Assembly: GCF_023218175.1 (NCBI RefSeq)
Contig: NZ_JALPTH010000008.1
Coordinates: 153,201 to 217,200, forward strand
Direction: 5' to 3'
DNA: 64,000 nt
DNA from: Streptomyces lichenis
GTDB taxonomy: Bacteria; Actinomycetota; Actinomycetes; Streptomycetales; Streptomycetaceae
Shown: piece after piece, positions 1 to 8,215 of the stretch
Position numbering within the stretch: the first letter of the stretch is position 1
Layout: every line of letters begins with the position of its first letter
Made by a program: the position numbers and the translations under genes
The notes under the pieces: model-generated
Database searches by the model: none
What the model saw: the letters and a program-made list of their open reading frames with translations, nothing else
What the model was told of the DNA's origin: nothing

Positions 1-349
1 CGGTGGCGTTGAGCTCCTTCACCGCGTCCTGCTGGACCGTGTCACCCTGGTCGACGGGCGGGACTCCGGCGGCCTCGATGCCCTTGGCCAGCGAGCGGTT
101 GGCGTCGGCGATGTCCTGGAAGGCCTTCGAGTCGGCGGTCTGCACGTCGGCGGGCTTGCCGTCGGCGGCCGTGGAGATGATGGCCTGCTGGGCGTTGGCG
201 CGCTTCTGGATTTGCGGCTGGGCGGTGTCGCACACCTTCTGCGCCCAGGCGTTCACCTTCCCGTCGCCGTTGTCCTCGTCGCTGCAGCCCGCCAGCGTGA
301 GCACCAGTACCGCACCGCCGGACAGCGCGGCCACAAGCTTCTTGTTCAC
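1..349 (-). CDS. Small secreted lipoprotein (3' end outside window)
   Basis: The gene starts with GTG (349-347) behind a GAAGGGA ribosome site. The first 116 codons are present and the stop lies beyond base 1. The N-terminus is a lipoprotein signal: MNKK, then a hydrophobic stretch ending in the lipobox LAGC, followed by an acidic DEDNGDG spacer typical of a surface-tethered mature protein. The rest is polar and helical and contains one Cys (KVCDTAQ). No catalytic motif is visible. It is convergent to nothing and sits downstream of the pyrophosphatase gene, on the same strand. Function is unknown; family knowledge only supports export and lipid anchoring to the outer face of the membrane. Confidence 0.8.
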   Translation of the reverse strand, partial: MNKKLVAALSGGAVLVLTLAGCSDEDNGDGKVNAWAQKVCDTAQPQIQKRANAQQAIISTAADGKPADVQTADSKAFQDIADANRSLAKGIEAAGVPPVDQGDTVQQDAVKELNAT

Positions 350-506
350 CGGATTGGTCCCTTCGAAGGCTCTCGGCCCGGGAACTTACACGCCGGATGG
401 GCGGCACTCGGCGGCACATGACCCTTCCGTACGCCTTTCCCACCATTTGCACCAAGGGAGAGAAGCCTCACGGCCCGCCCCGCGCTGCCACCGGGCCGTG
501 GCGGCG

Positions 507-2933
507 TCACCGGGCCACCGCACCGGAGTCGTCCACGGCCACCGAGCGCCGCTTGGAGACCCACACCGCGGCGACGATCACGGCCAGCGCGAGGGCCGCG
601 ACCACCGCCCGGACGACCGGGCTGGCGTCATCCCCGTAGGCGTACCGTACGACAGCCGGGGCGATCAGCAGCGCGACCAGGTTCATCACCTTCAGCAGCG
701 GGTTGATCGCCGGGCCCGCGGTGTCCTTGAACGGATCGCCGACGGTGTCCCCGATCACGGTGGCCGCGTGCGCCTCGCTGCCCTTGCCGCCGTGGTGGCC
801 GTCCTCGACCAGCTTCTTCGCGTTGTCCCAGGCGCCCCCGGAGTTGGCCAGGAAGACCGCCATCAGGGTGCCCGCGCCGATCGCGCCCGCGAGGTACGCG
901 CCCAGCGCGCCGACGCCGAGCGCGAAGCCGACCGCGATCGGCGCCATCACGGCGAGCAGGCCGGGGGTGGCCAGTTCGCGCAGGGCGTCCCGGGTGCAGA
1001 TGTCGACGACCCGTCCGTACTCCGGCTTCTCGCTGAAGTCCATGATCCCGGGCCGCTCCCGGAACTGCCGGCGCACCTCGAAGACCACCGAGCCGGCCGA
1101 CCGCGAGACCGCGTTGATGGCCAGTCCGGAGAAGAGGAAGACGACCGCCGCGCCGAGGATCAGCCCGACCAGGTTGTTGGGCTGGGAGATGTCCATGGAG
1201 AGCGTCAGCCGGTCCGCCCGGGACACCACGTCCGTGCCGACGTCGGCCACGGCGGTGGCGATGGCGTCGCGGTACGAGCCGAAGAGGGCGGCGGCGGCCA
1301 GGACGGCGGTGGCGATGGCGATGCCCTTGGTGATCGCCTTGGTGGTGTTGCCGACGGCGTCCAGGTCGGTGAGCACCTGGGCGCCCGGCCCCGCCACGTC
1401 ACCGGACATCTCGGCGATGCCCTGGGCGTTGTCGGAGACCGGCCCGAAGGTGTCCATGGCGACGATGACGCCGACCGTGGTCAGCAGCCCCGTCCCGGCC
1501 AGTGCCACGGCGAAGAGGGCCAGGACGATCGACGAACCGCCGATCAGGAACGCCCCGTACACCGACAGCGCGATCAGCAGCGCCGTGTAGACGGCCGATT
1601 CGAGCCCCAGCGAGACGCCCGCGAGGACGACCGTGGCGGGGCCGGTGAGCGAGGAGCGGCCGACGTCCCGGACCGGGCGGCGGCTGGTCTCGGTGAAGTA
1701 GCCGGTCAGCCGCTGGATCAGGGCGGCGAGCGCGATGCCGATGGCCACCGAGACCAGGGCCAGCACCCTCGGGTCGCCGTCGTGGCGGCGGACCGCGCCC
1801 TCGGTCACCCCGGCCAGCTCGGCGTAGGAGCCGGGCAGATAGACGAAGGCGGCCACCGCCACCAGGGCGAGCGAGACCACCGCGGAGACGGCGAAGCCGC
1901 GGTCGATCGCGGACATCGCGCCCCGGGCCCGGCCCCGTCCGGACCGCCTCGGGGTGACGGCGAGGATGCCGATCACCGCCGTCACCACCCCGATCGCGGG
2001 CACCATCAGCGGGAACGCCAGCCCGTGGTCGCCGAACGCCGCCGAGCCGAGGATCAGCGCCGCCACCAGTGTCACGGCGTACGACTCGAAGAGGTCGGCG
2101 GCCATGCCCGCGCAGTCCCCGACGTTGTCGCCCACGTTGTCGGCGATGGTGGCGGCGTTGCGGGGGTCGTCCTCCGGAATGCCCTGCTCCACCTTGCCGA
2201 CCAGGTCGGCGCCGACATCGGCGGCCTTGGTGAAGATCCCGCCGCCCACCCGCATGAACATGGCGATCAGGGCGGCGCCGAGGCCGAAGCCCTCCAGCAC
2301 CTTGGGCGCGTCGGCGGCGTAGACCAGGACCACACAGGCCGCGCCGAGCAGTCCGAGGCCCACGGTGCACATCCCGACCGCGCCGCCGGTACGGAAGGCG
2401 ATCCGGGTCGCCCGGTGCGCGGCGGTGGCGGGGTCGCCGGGCCCCGCCTCGCGCGCGGCGGCCGCCACCCGTACGTTGCTGCGCACCGCCAGCCGCATCC
2501 CGAGGTACCCGGTGGTCGCCGAGAACAACGCGCCGACCAGGAAGAACAGCGAGCGCCCGGCCCGCTGCGGCCAGTCGTCCGCGGGGAGCAGCAGAAGCAG
2601 GAAGAACACGGCGGCGGCGAAGACGGCGAGGGTACGGAGCTGGCGGGCGAGATAGGCGTTGGCGCCCTCCTGCACGGCCTCCGCGATCCGCCGCATGGCC
2701 TCGGTGCCGGTGCCCGCCGCCAGCACCTGCCGGGCGAAGAACCAGGCGACGAGCAGTGCGGCCAGGGCGACGGCACCGACGACGATCACGATCAGCCGGT
2801 TGCCCTCGGTCAGCACCGCCGCGGCGAGCGGTACGGGGAAGTCGGCGACCGGGACATCCCCAGCGGTGAAGTCAGCGGCGGTGAAGTCTGCGGCGGCGAA
2901 CTGGGCGACGGACGGTGTGGACGGCCCCGCCAT
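507..2933 (-). CDS. hppA: Membrane-bound proton-translocating pyrophosphatase
   Basis: This integral membrane enzyme couples hydrolysis of pyrophosphate to proton export. The 808-residue product has about 15 hydrophobic segments. It carries the substrate motif DVGADLVGKVE (near residue 220) and the acidic DNVGDNVGDCAGMAADLFESY region, cut here to DNVGDNVGDCAG and ADLFESY. The residue after GNTT is lysine (GNTTKAITKG), which in this family marks the potassium-independent, H+-pumping class. The ATG at 2933 is chosen because GAGGAGGA lies just upstream; an in-frame start 57 bases earlier is possible but has no ribosome site. Residues 12-30 are a short repeat (AADFT, AADFT, AGDVP). A perfect hairpin upstream (3123-3149) separates it from the anti-sigma gene. 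Confidence 0.95.
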   Translation of the reverse strand: MAGPSTPSVAQFAAADFTAADFTAGDVPVADFPVPLAAAVLTEGNRLIVIVVGAVALAALLVAWFFARQVLAAGTGTEAMRRIAEAVQEGANAYLARQLRTLAVFAAAVFFLLLLLPADDWPQRAGRSLFFLVGALFSATTGYLGMRLAVRSNVRVAAAAREAGPGDPATAAHRATRIAFRTGGAVGMCTVGLGLLGAACVVLVYAADAPKVLEGFGLGAALIAMFMRVGGGIFTKAADVGADLVGKVEQGIPEDDPRNAATIADNVGDNVGDCAGMAADLFESYAVTLVAALILGSAAFGDHGLAFPLMVPAIGVVTAVIGILAVTPRRSGRGRARGAMSAIDRGFAVSAVVSLALVAVAAFVYLPGSYAELAGVTEGAVRRHDGDPRVLALVSVAIGIALAALIQRLTGYFTETSRRPVRDVGRSSLTGPATVVLAGVSLGLESAVYTALLIALSVYGAFLIGGSSIVLALFAVALAGTGLLTTVGVIVAMDTFGPVSDNAQGIAEMSGDVAGPGAQVLTDLDAVGNTTKAITKGIAIATAVLAAAALFGSYRDAIATAVADVGTDVVSRADRLTLSMDISQPNNLVGLILGAAVVFLFSGLAINAVSRSAGSVVFEVRRQFRERPGIMDFSEKPEYGRVVDICTRDALRELATPGLLAVMAPIAVGFALGVGALGAYLAGAIGAGTLMAVFLANSGGAWDNAKKLVEDGHHGGKGSEAHAATVIGDTVGDPFKDTAGPAINPLLKVMNLVALLIAPAVVRYAYGDDASPVVRAVVAALALAVIVAAVWVSKRRSVAVDDSGAVAR

Positions 2934-3122
2934 GCGTCCTCCTCCTCGACGTCGGAAACGATCACGACGTCGGAGGCGAGCACGGCGCATGACGGACGTG
3001 ACGGATCAGAACAGGACTGACCGCCGATGACCGTTCCGTACGACCTTCCGGCCGTTAATTCACCCGGAAGCGCCAAGACGGGGCGGCGGCCAGGATACGG
3101 AGACCCTGCCGCCACGCACGAA

Positions 3123-3149
3123 AGCGGCACCCCGATGAAGGGTGCCGCT
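3123..3149. terminator. Perfect hairpin between anti-sigma gene and hppA
   Basis: AGCGGCACCC and GGGTGCCGCT form a 10-bp perfect stem around a 7-base loop. It lies about 65 bases past the stop of the minus-strand anti-sigma gene, where a factor-independent terminator is expected. No long U tract follows, which is common in Streptomyces. Confidence 0.65.
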
Positions 3150-3215
3150 GGATACCGCTTCGGATACCCGCGCCCGGAAGCCCGCTTCGGACACCGCGCC
3201 GGGAAGCCGGGTGGC

Positions 3216-3722
3216 TCAGAGCACCGGGCCCGCTGCGCCGCCCATCCCGGCCGCCCCCGCCGCGCCAGGGACTCCCGCGCCCGGGCTGGCCGGCCAGGTC
3301 ATCCGGATCACGCCTCCGCTCTCACCGGCGGAGACCTCCACGTCGTCCACCAGTCCGCTGATCACGGCAAGACCCATCTCGTCCCGGCCCTCGGCGTCGT
3401 CGAAGCCGGTGTCCGGGGCGACCGTACGGGTCCCGGGCACCCCGGCGGCATCAGCGGCCGCGACGCCCGCGCCCGGCACCCCGTCGCCGACCTCGATGGA
3501 GAAGGTCTTCTCCTCCTCGGTGAGAACCACCCGTACGGGTTCCGTCACCTGGTTGCTGCGGTGCAGTCCGACCGCGCGCGAGCAGGCCTCGCCGACGGCG
3601 AGACGGACCTCGTCGAGCACGGCTTCGTCGACCCCTGCCCGGCGCGCCACCGCGGCCGCGACCAGACGGGCGGTCCTGACGTGTTCCGGTTGAGCGCTGA
3701 AGCGGAGTTCAACGGTGGCCAT
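3216..3722 (-). CDS. BldG-partner anti-sigma-like HATPase protein
   Basis: This 168-residue protein follows bldG on the same strand, the position of the anti-sigma homologue known to be controlled by BldG. It has the RsbW/SpoIIAB-type fold signature: AVGEACSRAVG (N-box position, about residues 47-57), a degenerate G1 region (VGDGVPGAG) and GLAVISGLVDDVEV near the end. The N-box Asn that coordinates Mg-ATP appears replaced by Arg (E-A-C-S-R in place of E-x-x-x-N), so kinase activity is doubtful. The start is the ATG at 3722, behind GAGGGGGA; longer frames upstream have no support. The C-terminus is Gly/Ala/Pro-rich. In related species the gene is co-transcribed with bldG. Confidence 0.85.
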   Translation of the reverse strand: MATVELRFSAQPEHVRTARLVAAAVARRAGVDEAVLDEVRLAVGEACSRAVGLHRSNQVTEPVRVVLTEEEKTFSIEVGDGVPGAGVAAADAAGVPGTRTVAPDTGFDDAEGRDEMGLAVISGLVDDVEVSAGESGGVIRMTWPASPGAGVPGAAGAAGMGGAAGPVL

Positions 3723-4066
3723 ACGGTCCCCCTCGGGCGTGCGAGTGTGCGTCTCAGCGGACCGGACTGGATGTCCGGTACCCCTGCCCATTCCCAGAAT
3801 CCCGGCCGGTCGTGCAGCGACGCGGCTGCTCCGGCTCCGGCCGCCCCCACGAAATCGTTTCCCCAGGCAGCGTACGAGCCCCGGCCTGGGCACGACCGGG
3901 CCGCGTCGGGCCGCGTACGACCGCACCGGCCCGCGCCCGGAACGAGGACATCGGTACGAGCGGCACGTGCCGCCGCCGGTGCCTGTCCGGTCGCACCCGG
4001 AACGGACGCCGGGACCGGCCTGGGCCGCAAACCCGGCCCGGACCGGTCCCGCCGAGCCGCAGAGGA
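3723..4066. other. Gap between bldG and its partner gene
   Basis: 344 bases with no convincing gene. An open frame from the anti-sigma gene extends into it but has arginine/proline-rich, shadow-like composition. Any bldG-partner read-through transcript must cross it. I see no strong hairpin. Confidence 0.5.
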
Positions 4067-4420
4067 TCAGTCCGTCGCCGCGACCGCTTCGTCGACCGTG
4101 GTGTGGATCGGGAAGACCTTGGTCAGACCGGTGATCCGGAAGATCTTGAGAATGCGCTCCTGGTTGCAGACCAGACGCAGCGAGCCCTCATGCGCGCGCA
4201 CGCGCTTCAGGCCGCCCACCAGTACGCCGAGACCGGTCGAGTCGAGGAAGTCCACGCCCTCCATGTCGACAACCAGGTGGTAGCTGCCGTCATTCACCAA
4301 CTCGACCAACTGCTCGCGCAGCTTCGGCGCGGTATACACATCAATCTCGCCACCGACCTCGACGACCGTACGGTCGCCACCAGGGCCGGACACATTGCGA
4401 GTCGACAGGGACAGGTCCAC
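4067..4420 (-). CDS. bldG: BldG anti-anti-sigma factor (STAS)
   Basis: BldG is a cytoplasmic STAS protein. In its unphosphorylated state it sequesters anti-sigma factors and is needed for aerial hyphae and antibiotic production. The 117-residue sequence matches what I know of BldG almost throughout: an MDLSLSTR start, [19 protein letters not shown], then [15 protein letters not shown], where the Ser of DST is the phosphorylation site. A four-residue insert (SGPG) near residue 12 makes it slightly longer than the 113-residue S. coelicolor protein as I recall it. The GTG start at 4420 has GGAGGA five bases upstream. It is divergent from the helicase, with only 80 bases shared for both promoters. 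Confidence 0.96.
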   Translation of the reverse strand: MDLSLSTRNVSGPGGDRTVVEVGGEIDVYTAPKLREQLVELVNDGSYHLVVDMEGVDFLDSTGLGVLVGGLKRVRAHEGSLRLVCNQERILKIFRITGLTKVFPIHTTVDEAVAATD

Positions 4421-4500
4421 GAGTCCTCCAGCACCTTGCTATCGAGCGGTCGGCCCCTCGGATCTCCGGGACGGAGCCGGAGGGCGGATCGCCAGCCGCG

Positions 4501-6966
4501 ATGGCATTCAATCACTTACCAACAGGCATGCACGACGCCTTGGGACCATTGTCCGTCACGCCGGTGACACACTCGGTGCCGATGGCCATGAATCACCGCC
4601 CCAGTCGACCCGCCGGGACCCGGGACCTCCGTCCCTCTCCCGGCGAGGTCCTCGACCGGCTCACCGCAGGGGTGAACCGGGCTACGCGCATCACTCATAC
4701 GGAGCACCTGCCCCCGCGAACGGGTAGGCATGCCGTGTGGCCGGACCGCATCCGGGCCGAGGTGATCTCCGCCATCCGGGAGTGCGGGATCGCACACCCG
4801 TGGGCCCACCAGGCGGAAGCCGCGGAGCTCGCCCTGGACGGGCGGTCCGTGGTCATCGCGACCGGCACCGCCTCCGGCAAGTCGCTGGCGTATCTGGCGC
4901 CCGTCCTGTCCACGCTGCTGGACGGGTCCGAGGCGGCCAACGGCCGGGGCGCCACCGCGCTGTACCTGTCCCCCACCAAGGCGCTCGCCGCCGACCAGCG
5001 CCGCTCGGTGCGCTCGCTGGCCGCCCCGCTGGGCAACCGGATCCGGCCCGCGGTGTACGACGGGGACACCCCCGTCGAGGAGCGCGAGTGGGTGCGCCAG
5101 TACGCGAACTATGTGCTCACCAACCCCGACATGCTGCACCGGGGCATACTCCCGGCCCATCCCCGCTGGTCCTCCTTCCTGCGCTCCCTGCGCTATGTGG
5201 TGGTCGACGAGTGCCACACCTACCGCGGTGTCTTCGGCTCGCATGTCGCCCAGGTGCTGCGGCGGCTGCGGCGGGTGTGCGAGCGGTACGGCTCCTCTCC
5301 GGTCTTCCTGCTGGCCTCCGCCACCTCCGCCGAGCCGGGCGCCTCCGCCGGGCGGCTGACCGGGCTGCCGGTGACCGAGGTCGCCGACGACGCCTCCCCG
5401 CGCGGCGAGCTGGTCTTCGCCCTCTGGGAGCCGCCGCTCACCGAGCTGGAGGGCGAGCAGGGGGCGCCGGTACGGCGGACCGCCACCGCCGAGACCGCCG
5501 ACCTGCTCACCGACCTGACCGTCCAGGGCGTGCGCTCGGTGGCGTTCGTCCGCTCCCGGCGCGGCGCCGAGCTGATCTCGGTGATAGCCAAGGAGCGACT
5601 GGCCGAGGTGGACCGCTCGCTGCCGCCGCGGGTGGCCGCCTACCGGGGCGGCTACCTCCCCGAGGAGCGCCGGGCCCTGGAGCGCGCCCTGCACTCCGGC
5701 GAACTGCTGGGCCTGGCCGCCACCACGGCCCTGGAGCTGGGCATCGACGTATCGGGCCTGGACGCCGTGGTGATCGCCGGCTATCCCGGCACCCGCGCCT
5801 CGCTGTGGCAGCAGGCCGGCCGGGCCGGGCGCGCCGGGCAGGGCGCCCTGGCGGTGCTGGTGGCCCGGGACGACCCGCTGGACACCTTCCTGGTGCACCA
5901 CCCCGAGGCGCTGTTCCGCCGCCCCGTGGAGTCCACGGTGCTGGACCCGGACAACCCCTACGTCCTCGCCCCGCACCTGTGCGCGGCCGCCGCCGAGCTG
6001 CCGCTCACCGAGGCCGACCTGGCCCTCTTCGGCCCGGAGGCCACAGCCCTGCTGCCGCAGCTGGAGTCGGCCGGGCTGCTGCGTCGGCGGTCCTCCGGCT
6101 GGTACTGGACCCGCCGGGAGCGCGCCGCCGACCTGGCCGACATCCGCGGCGCGGGCGGCAGCCCGGTGCAGATCGTCGAGTCCGGTACGGGCAGGCTGCT
6201 CGGCACGGTGGACGAGGCCGCCTCGCACGCCGCGGTCCACGAGGGCGCCGTCCACCTCCACATGGGGCGCAGCTACCTGGTGCGGCGGCTGGACCTCAAG
6301 GAGTCCGTCGCGCTGGTGGAGGAGGCCAGTCCGCCGTACTCCACCACCGCCCGGGACACCACGGCCATCTCGGTGCTGGAGACCGACACCGAGGTCCCCT
6401 GGGGGGCCGGCCGGCTCTGCTACGGCTCGGTCGAGGTGACCAACCAGGTCGTCTCCTTCCTCCGCCGCCGGCTGATCACGGGTGAGGTACTGGGCGAGAC
6501 CAGGCTCGACCTGCCGCCCCGGACCCTGCGCACCCGCGCGGTGTGGTGGACCGTCACCGAGGACCAGCTCGACGCCGCCCGGGTGAACCCGGAGCAGCTG
6601 GGCGGGGCCCTGCACGCCGCCGAACACGCCTCCATCGGCCTCCTTCCGCTCTTCGCCACCTGCGACCGCTGGGACATCGGCGGGGTCTCGGTGCCGCTGC
6701 ACCCGGACACCCTGCTGCCGACGGTCTTCGTGTACGACGGCCATCCGGGTGGTGCCGGGTTCGCCGAGCGGGCCTTCCACACCGCCCGCGAGTGGCTGAC
6801 CGCGACCCGTGACGCCATCGCCTCCTGCGAGTGCGAGGCCGGCTGCCCCTCCTGCATCCAGTCGCCCAAGTGCGGCAACGGCAACGAGCCCCTGCACAAG
6901 CGCGGCGCAGTCCGCCTCCTCACCGAACTCCTCCGTGAGGCTCCCGAGCCCCCGCCCGGAAGCTGA
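4501..6966 (+). CDS. DEAD/DEAH-box helicase with DUF1998 domain (MrfA-like)
   Basis: A superfamily 2 helicase of 821 residues. Motif I is ATGTASGKS (about residue 120), motif II is DECH (VVDECHTY), motif III is SATSA, and the C-terminal helicase lobe has TTALELGID and QQAGRAGR. The end is a DUF1998/zinc region with clustered cysteines (CECEAGCPSCIQSPKCGNGNE). This layout matches the YprA/MrfA group, where one characterised member acts in mitomycin-damage repair; the role here is inferred. With the ATG at 4501, codon 6 is TTA (4516-4518), so translation would depend on the bldA tRNA. No good ribosome site precedes this ATG, and ATG 4528 or 4582 would remove the TTA codon. Confidence 0.9.
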   Translation: MAFNHLPTGMHDALGPLSVTPVTHSVPMAMNHRPSRPAGTRDLRPSPGEVLDRLTAGVNRATRITHTEHLPPRTGRHAVWPDRIRAEVISAIRECGIAHPWAHQAEAAELALDGRSVVIATGTASGKSLAYLAPVLSTLLDGSEAANGRGATALYLSPTKALAADQRRSVRSLAAPLGNRIRPAVYDGDTPVEEREWVRQYANYVLTNPDMLHRGILPAHPRWSSFLRSLRYVVVDECHTYRGVFGSHVAQVLRRLRRVCERYGSSPVFLLASATSAEPGASAGRLTGLPVTEVADDASPRGELVFALWEPPLTELEGEQGAPVRRTATAETADLLTDLTVQGVRSVAFVRSRRGAELISVIAKERLAEVDRSLPPRVAAYRGGYLPEERRALERALHSGELLGLAATTALELGIDVSGLDAVVIAGYPGTRASLWQQAGRAGRAGQGALAVLVARDDPLDTFLVHHPEALFRRPVESTVLDPDNPYVLAPHLCAAAAELPLTEADLALFGPEATALLPQLESAGLLRRRSSGWYWTRRERAADLADIRGAGGSPVQIVESGTGRLLGTVDEAASHAAVHEGAVHLHMGRSYLVRRLDLKESVALVEEASPPYSTTARDTTAISVLETDTEVPWGAGRLCYGSVEVTNQVVSFLRRRLITGEVLGETRLDLPPRTLRTRAVWWTVTEDQLDAARVNPEQLGGALHAAEHASIGLLPLFATCDRWDIGGVSVPLHPDTLLPTVFVYDGHPGGAGFAERAFHTAREWLTATRDAIASCECEAGCPSCIQSPKCGNGNEPLHKRGAVRLLTELLREAPEPPPGS

Positions 6967-7554
6967 CGACCGGAGACCCCGGCCCCGGCCGGGAGCCGGC
7001 CGCCGAGGCCCCGCCCGGGACGTGGCGACCGGAGGCCGTGGTCGGGAGCCGGCCACCGAAGGCCCCGCCCGGGGAGCGACATCCGGCGGCCTCGCCCGCG
7101 AACCGGCATCCGGCGGCCCCGCCCGCGAACCGGCATCCGGCGGCCCCGCCCGGGGACTGGCGTCCGGCGGCCCTGGTCGGGAGCCGGCCGCCGAAGGCCC
7201 CGCCCGGGAGGTGACGGCCGCGGCGTACGGCCCGAGGCGGGTCCGGGCCGCCACCTCGGCGACCTCACCGCTCAGGGCGCAGCGGACCAGCTCCGCCTCC
7301 TGAGCCGCCGCCACCCGCGCAGCGGCCGCGCAGGCCTCCGCACGGCCCCGCAGCGCCCGGTCCGCCGCCGCCAGGGCGGCCAGGTCCGCCGCGCCACCGG
7401 CCCGGTGCCGGGCGGCGACCACCTGGCCCAGGGCCAGCACGGCGGCGAAGACCGCGCAGAGCACGACGGCCGCGAACGCCGTCCACACGGTCGCCGAGCC
7501 ACGGTCCGCCCCCGGACCGGCCGGCCGCCCATCACCCGGCCGCCGCGCGGTCAC
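6967..7554 (-). CDS. TadE-like pilus protein (Rv3654c type), 3' end unresolved
   Basis: The GTG start at 7554 overlaps the previous gene's TGA (GTGA). Residues 16-55 look like the Rv3654c-type TadE family: DRGSATVW followed by a single membrane segment and ARHRAGGAADLAALAAADRAL. After about 110 residues the conserved sequence gives way to the 27-bp repeat array, read as repeated RAGPPDAGS-like units. The frame then stays open on the strand opposite the helicase as far as base 4516. The lower coordinate here is therefore only the helicase boundary, not a stop codon. Either the native stop was lost by repeat expansion or frameshift, or the protein carries an unusual long tail. Family members are normally about 130 residues. 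Confidence 0.55.
6971..7219. repeat. 27-bp imperfect tandem repeat array
   Basis: About nine copies of a 27-base unit of the form GGCCCCGCCCG-N-GAACCGGCATCCGGC, the central copies nearly identical (about 7085-7145). Read on the minus strand the unit encodes a nine-residue repeat such as RAGPPDAGS. The array begins within a few bases of the helicase stop and fills the 3' region of the last Tad gene. Confidence 0.85.
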
Positions 7555-7943
7555 GGTGTCACCGGCCCGGTGTCCTCCGCCGCGGCGACGGCTTCCGCGC
7601 TCAGCCGCAGTGAGGCCAGGTCCGGCCCGGGAGCGGGCGCCGACACCCGTACCCGCCACAGATCGCCGCTCCGGCCCACCGCCACCCGGGCGCCCTTCGG
7701 TGCCGCGGACCTGGCGGCGGCCGCCACCGCCACCGAGGGCTCCGACCTGGCCGCCGCCCTCGCCCCCGCCCGGGCCGCGTCCACACACTGGATCTGCGCC
7801 GCCACCGCGGTGAGCGTCCACACCAGGGCCATGGTGAAGAACACCAGTGCCGGCAGGGCGACGGCCGCCTCCGCGGTGACATAGCCGCGGTCACCTCTCG
7901 ACCCCTTCCCGGGGCTTCTCCCCGCCCGATCAGAACGAGGCAT
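7551..7943 (-). CDS. TadE family pilus assembly protein
   Basis: 130 residues. A basic leader (RGDRGYVTAEAAVALPALVFF) runs into one hydrophobic helix, the TadE/pseudopilin layout with a Glu (TAEAAVALP) at the expected +5-like position after Gly. The remainder is an Ala-rich extracytoplasmic domain. TadE pseudopilins are thought to be minor components or assembly factors of the Flp/Tad apparatus. The ATG at 7943 lies inside the end of the pilin gene (14-base overlap), and its stop overlaps the next GTG, so the genes are translationally coupled. Confidence 0.82.
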   Translation of the reverse strand: MPRSDRAGRSPGKGSRGDRGYVTAEAAVALPALVFFTMALVWTLTAVAAQIQCVDAARAGARAAARSEPSVAVAAAARSAAPKGARVAVGRSGDLWRVRVSAPAPGPDLASLRLSAEAVAAAEDTGPVTP

Positions 7944-8190
7944 CGAGGGCCCTGCCGATTACCGAGCTCAACGCCTGCGACACCATGTCACTGGTGACGA
8001 TCTTGTAGAGCACCGCCGCGAAGGCGCAGGCGGCGATCGTGCCCATCGCGTACTCCGACGTCGTCATGCCGCTGTCTCCGCTGTCCCTGCTGCCTCCGCG
8101 CACCCGGGCCACCAGGGCCCGGCTCCCGCGCACCGCAACCATCCACATCGCGCCCACCTCCATGGGTCGTACCGCCGTATCGCTGTCCAT
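7930..8190 (-). CDS. Flp-like pilin (DUF4244)
   Basis: 86 residues. The diagnostic segment is SGMTTSEYAMGTIAACAFA. A Gly immediately before M, then TTSEY, fits the class III prepilin cleavage pattern G/xxxxEY. A roughly 20-residue hydrophobic helix follows, and the mature protein would be about 45 residues. The leader of about 41 residues is longer than in classical Flp pilins. It sits between tadC (25 bases upstream) and the TadE gene. It is the likely structural subunit of the Tad appendage or secretion pseudopilus; no prepilin peptidase gene is in this cluster. Confidence 0.85.
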   Translation of the reverse strand: MDSDTAVRPMEVGAMWMVAVRGSRALVARVRGGSRDSGDSGMTTSEYAMGTIAACAFAAVLYKIVTSDMVSQALSSVIGRALDASF

Positions 8191-8215
8191 GCCTTCGCCG
8201 CCCGTCCCACGGGGC

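Noticed and set aside
3..3020. 1005-residue plus-strand frame
   Set aside because: Arg/Gly/Asp/His-rich shadow of hppA on the opposite strand; no domain and no ribosome site.
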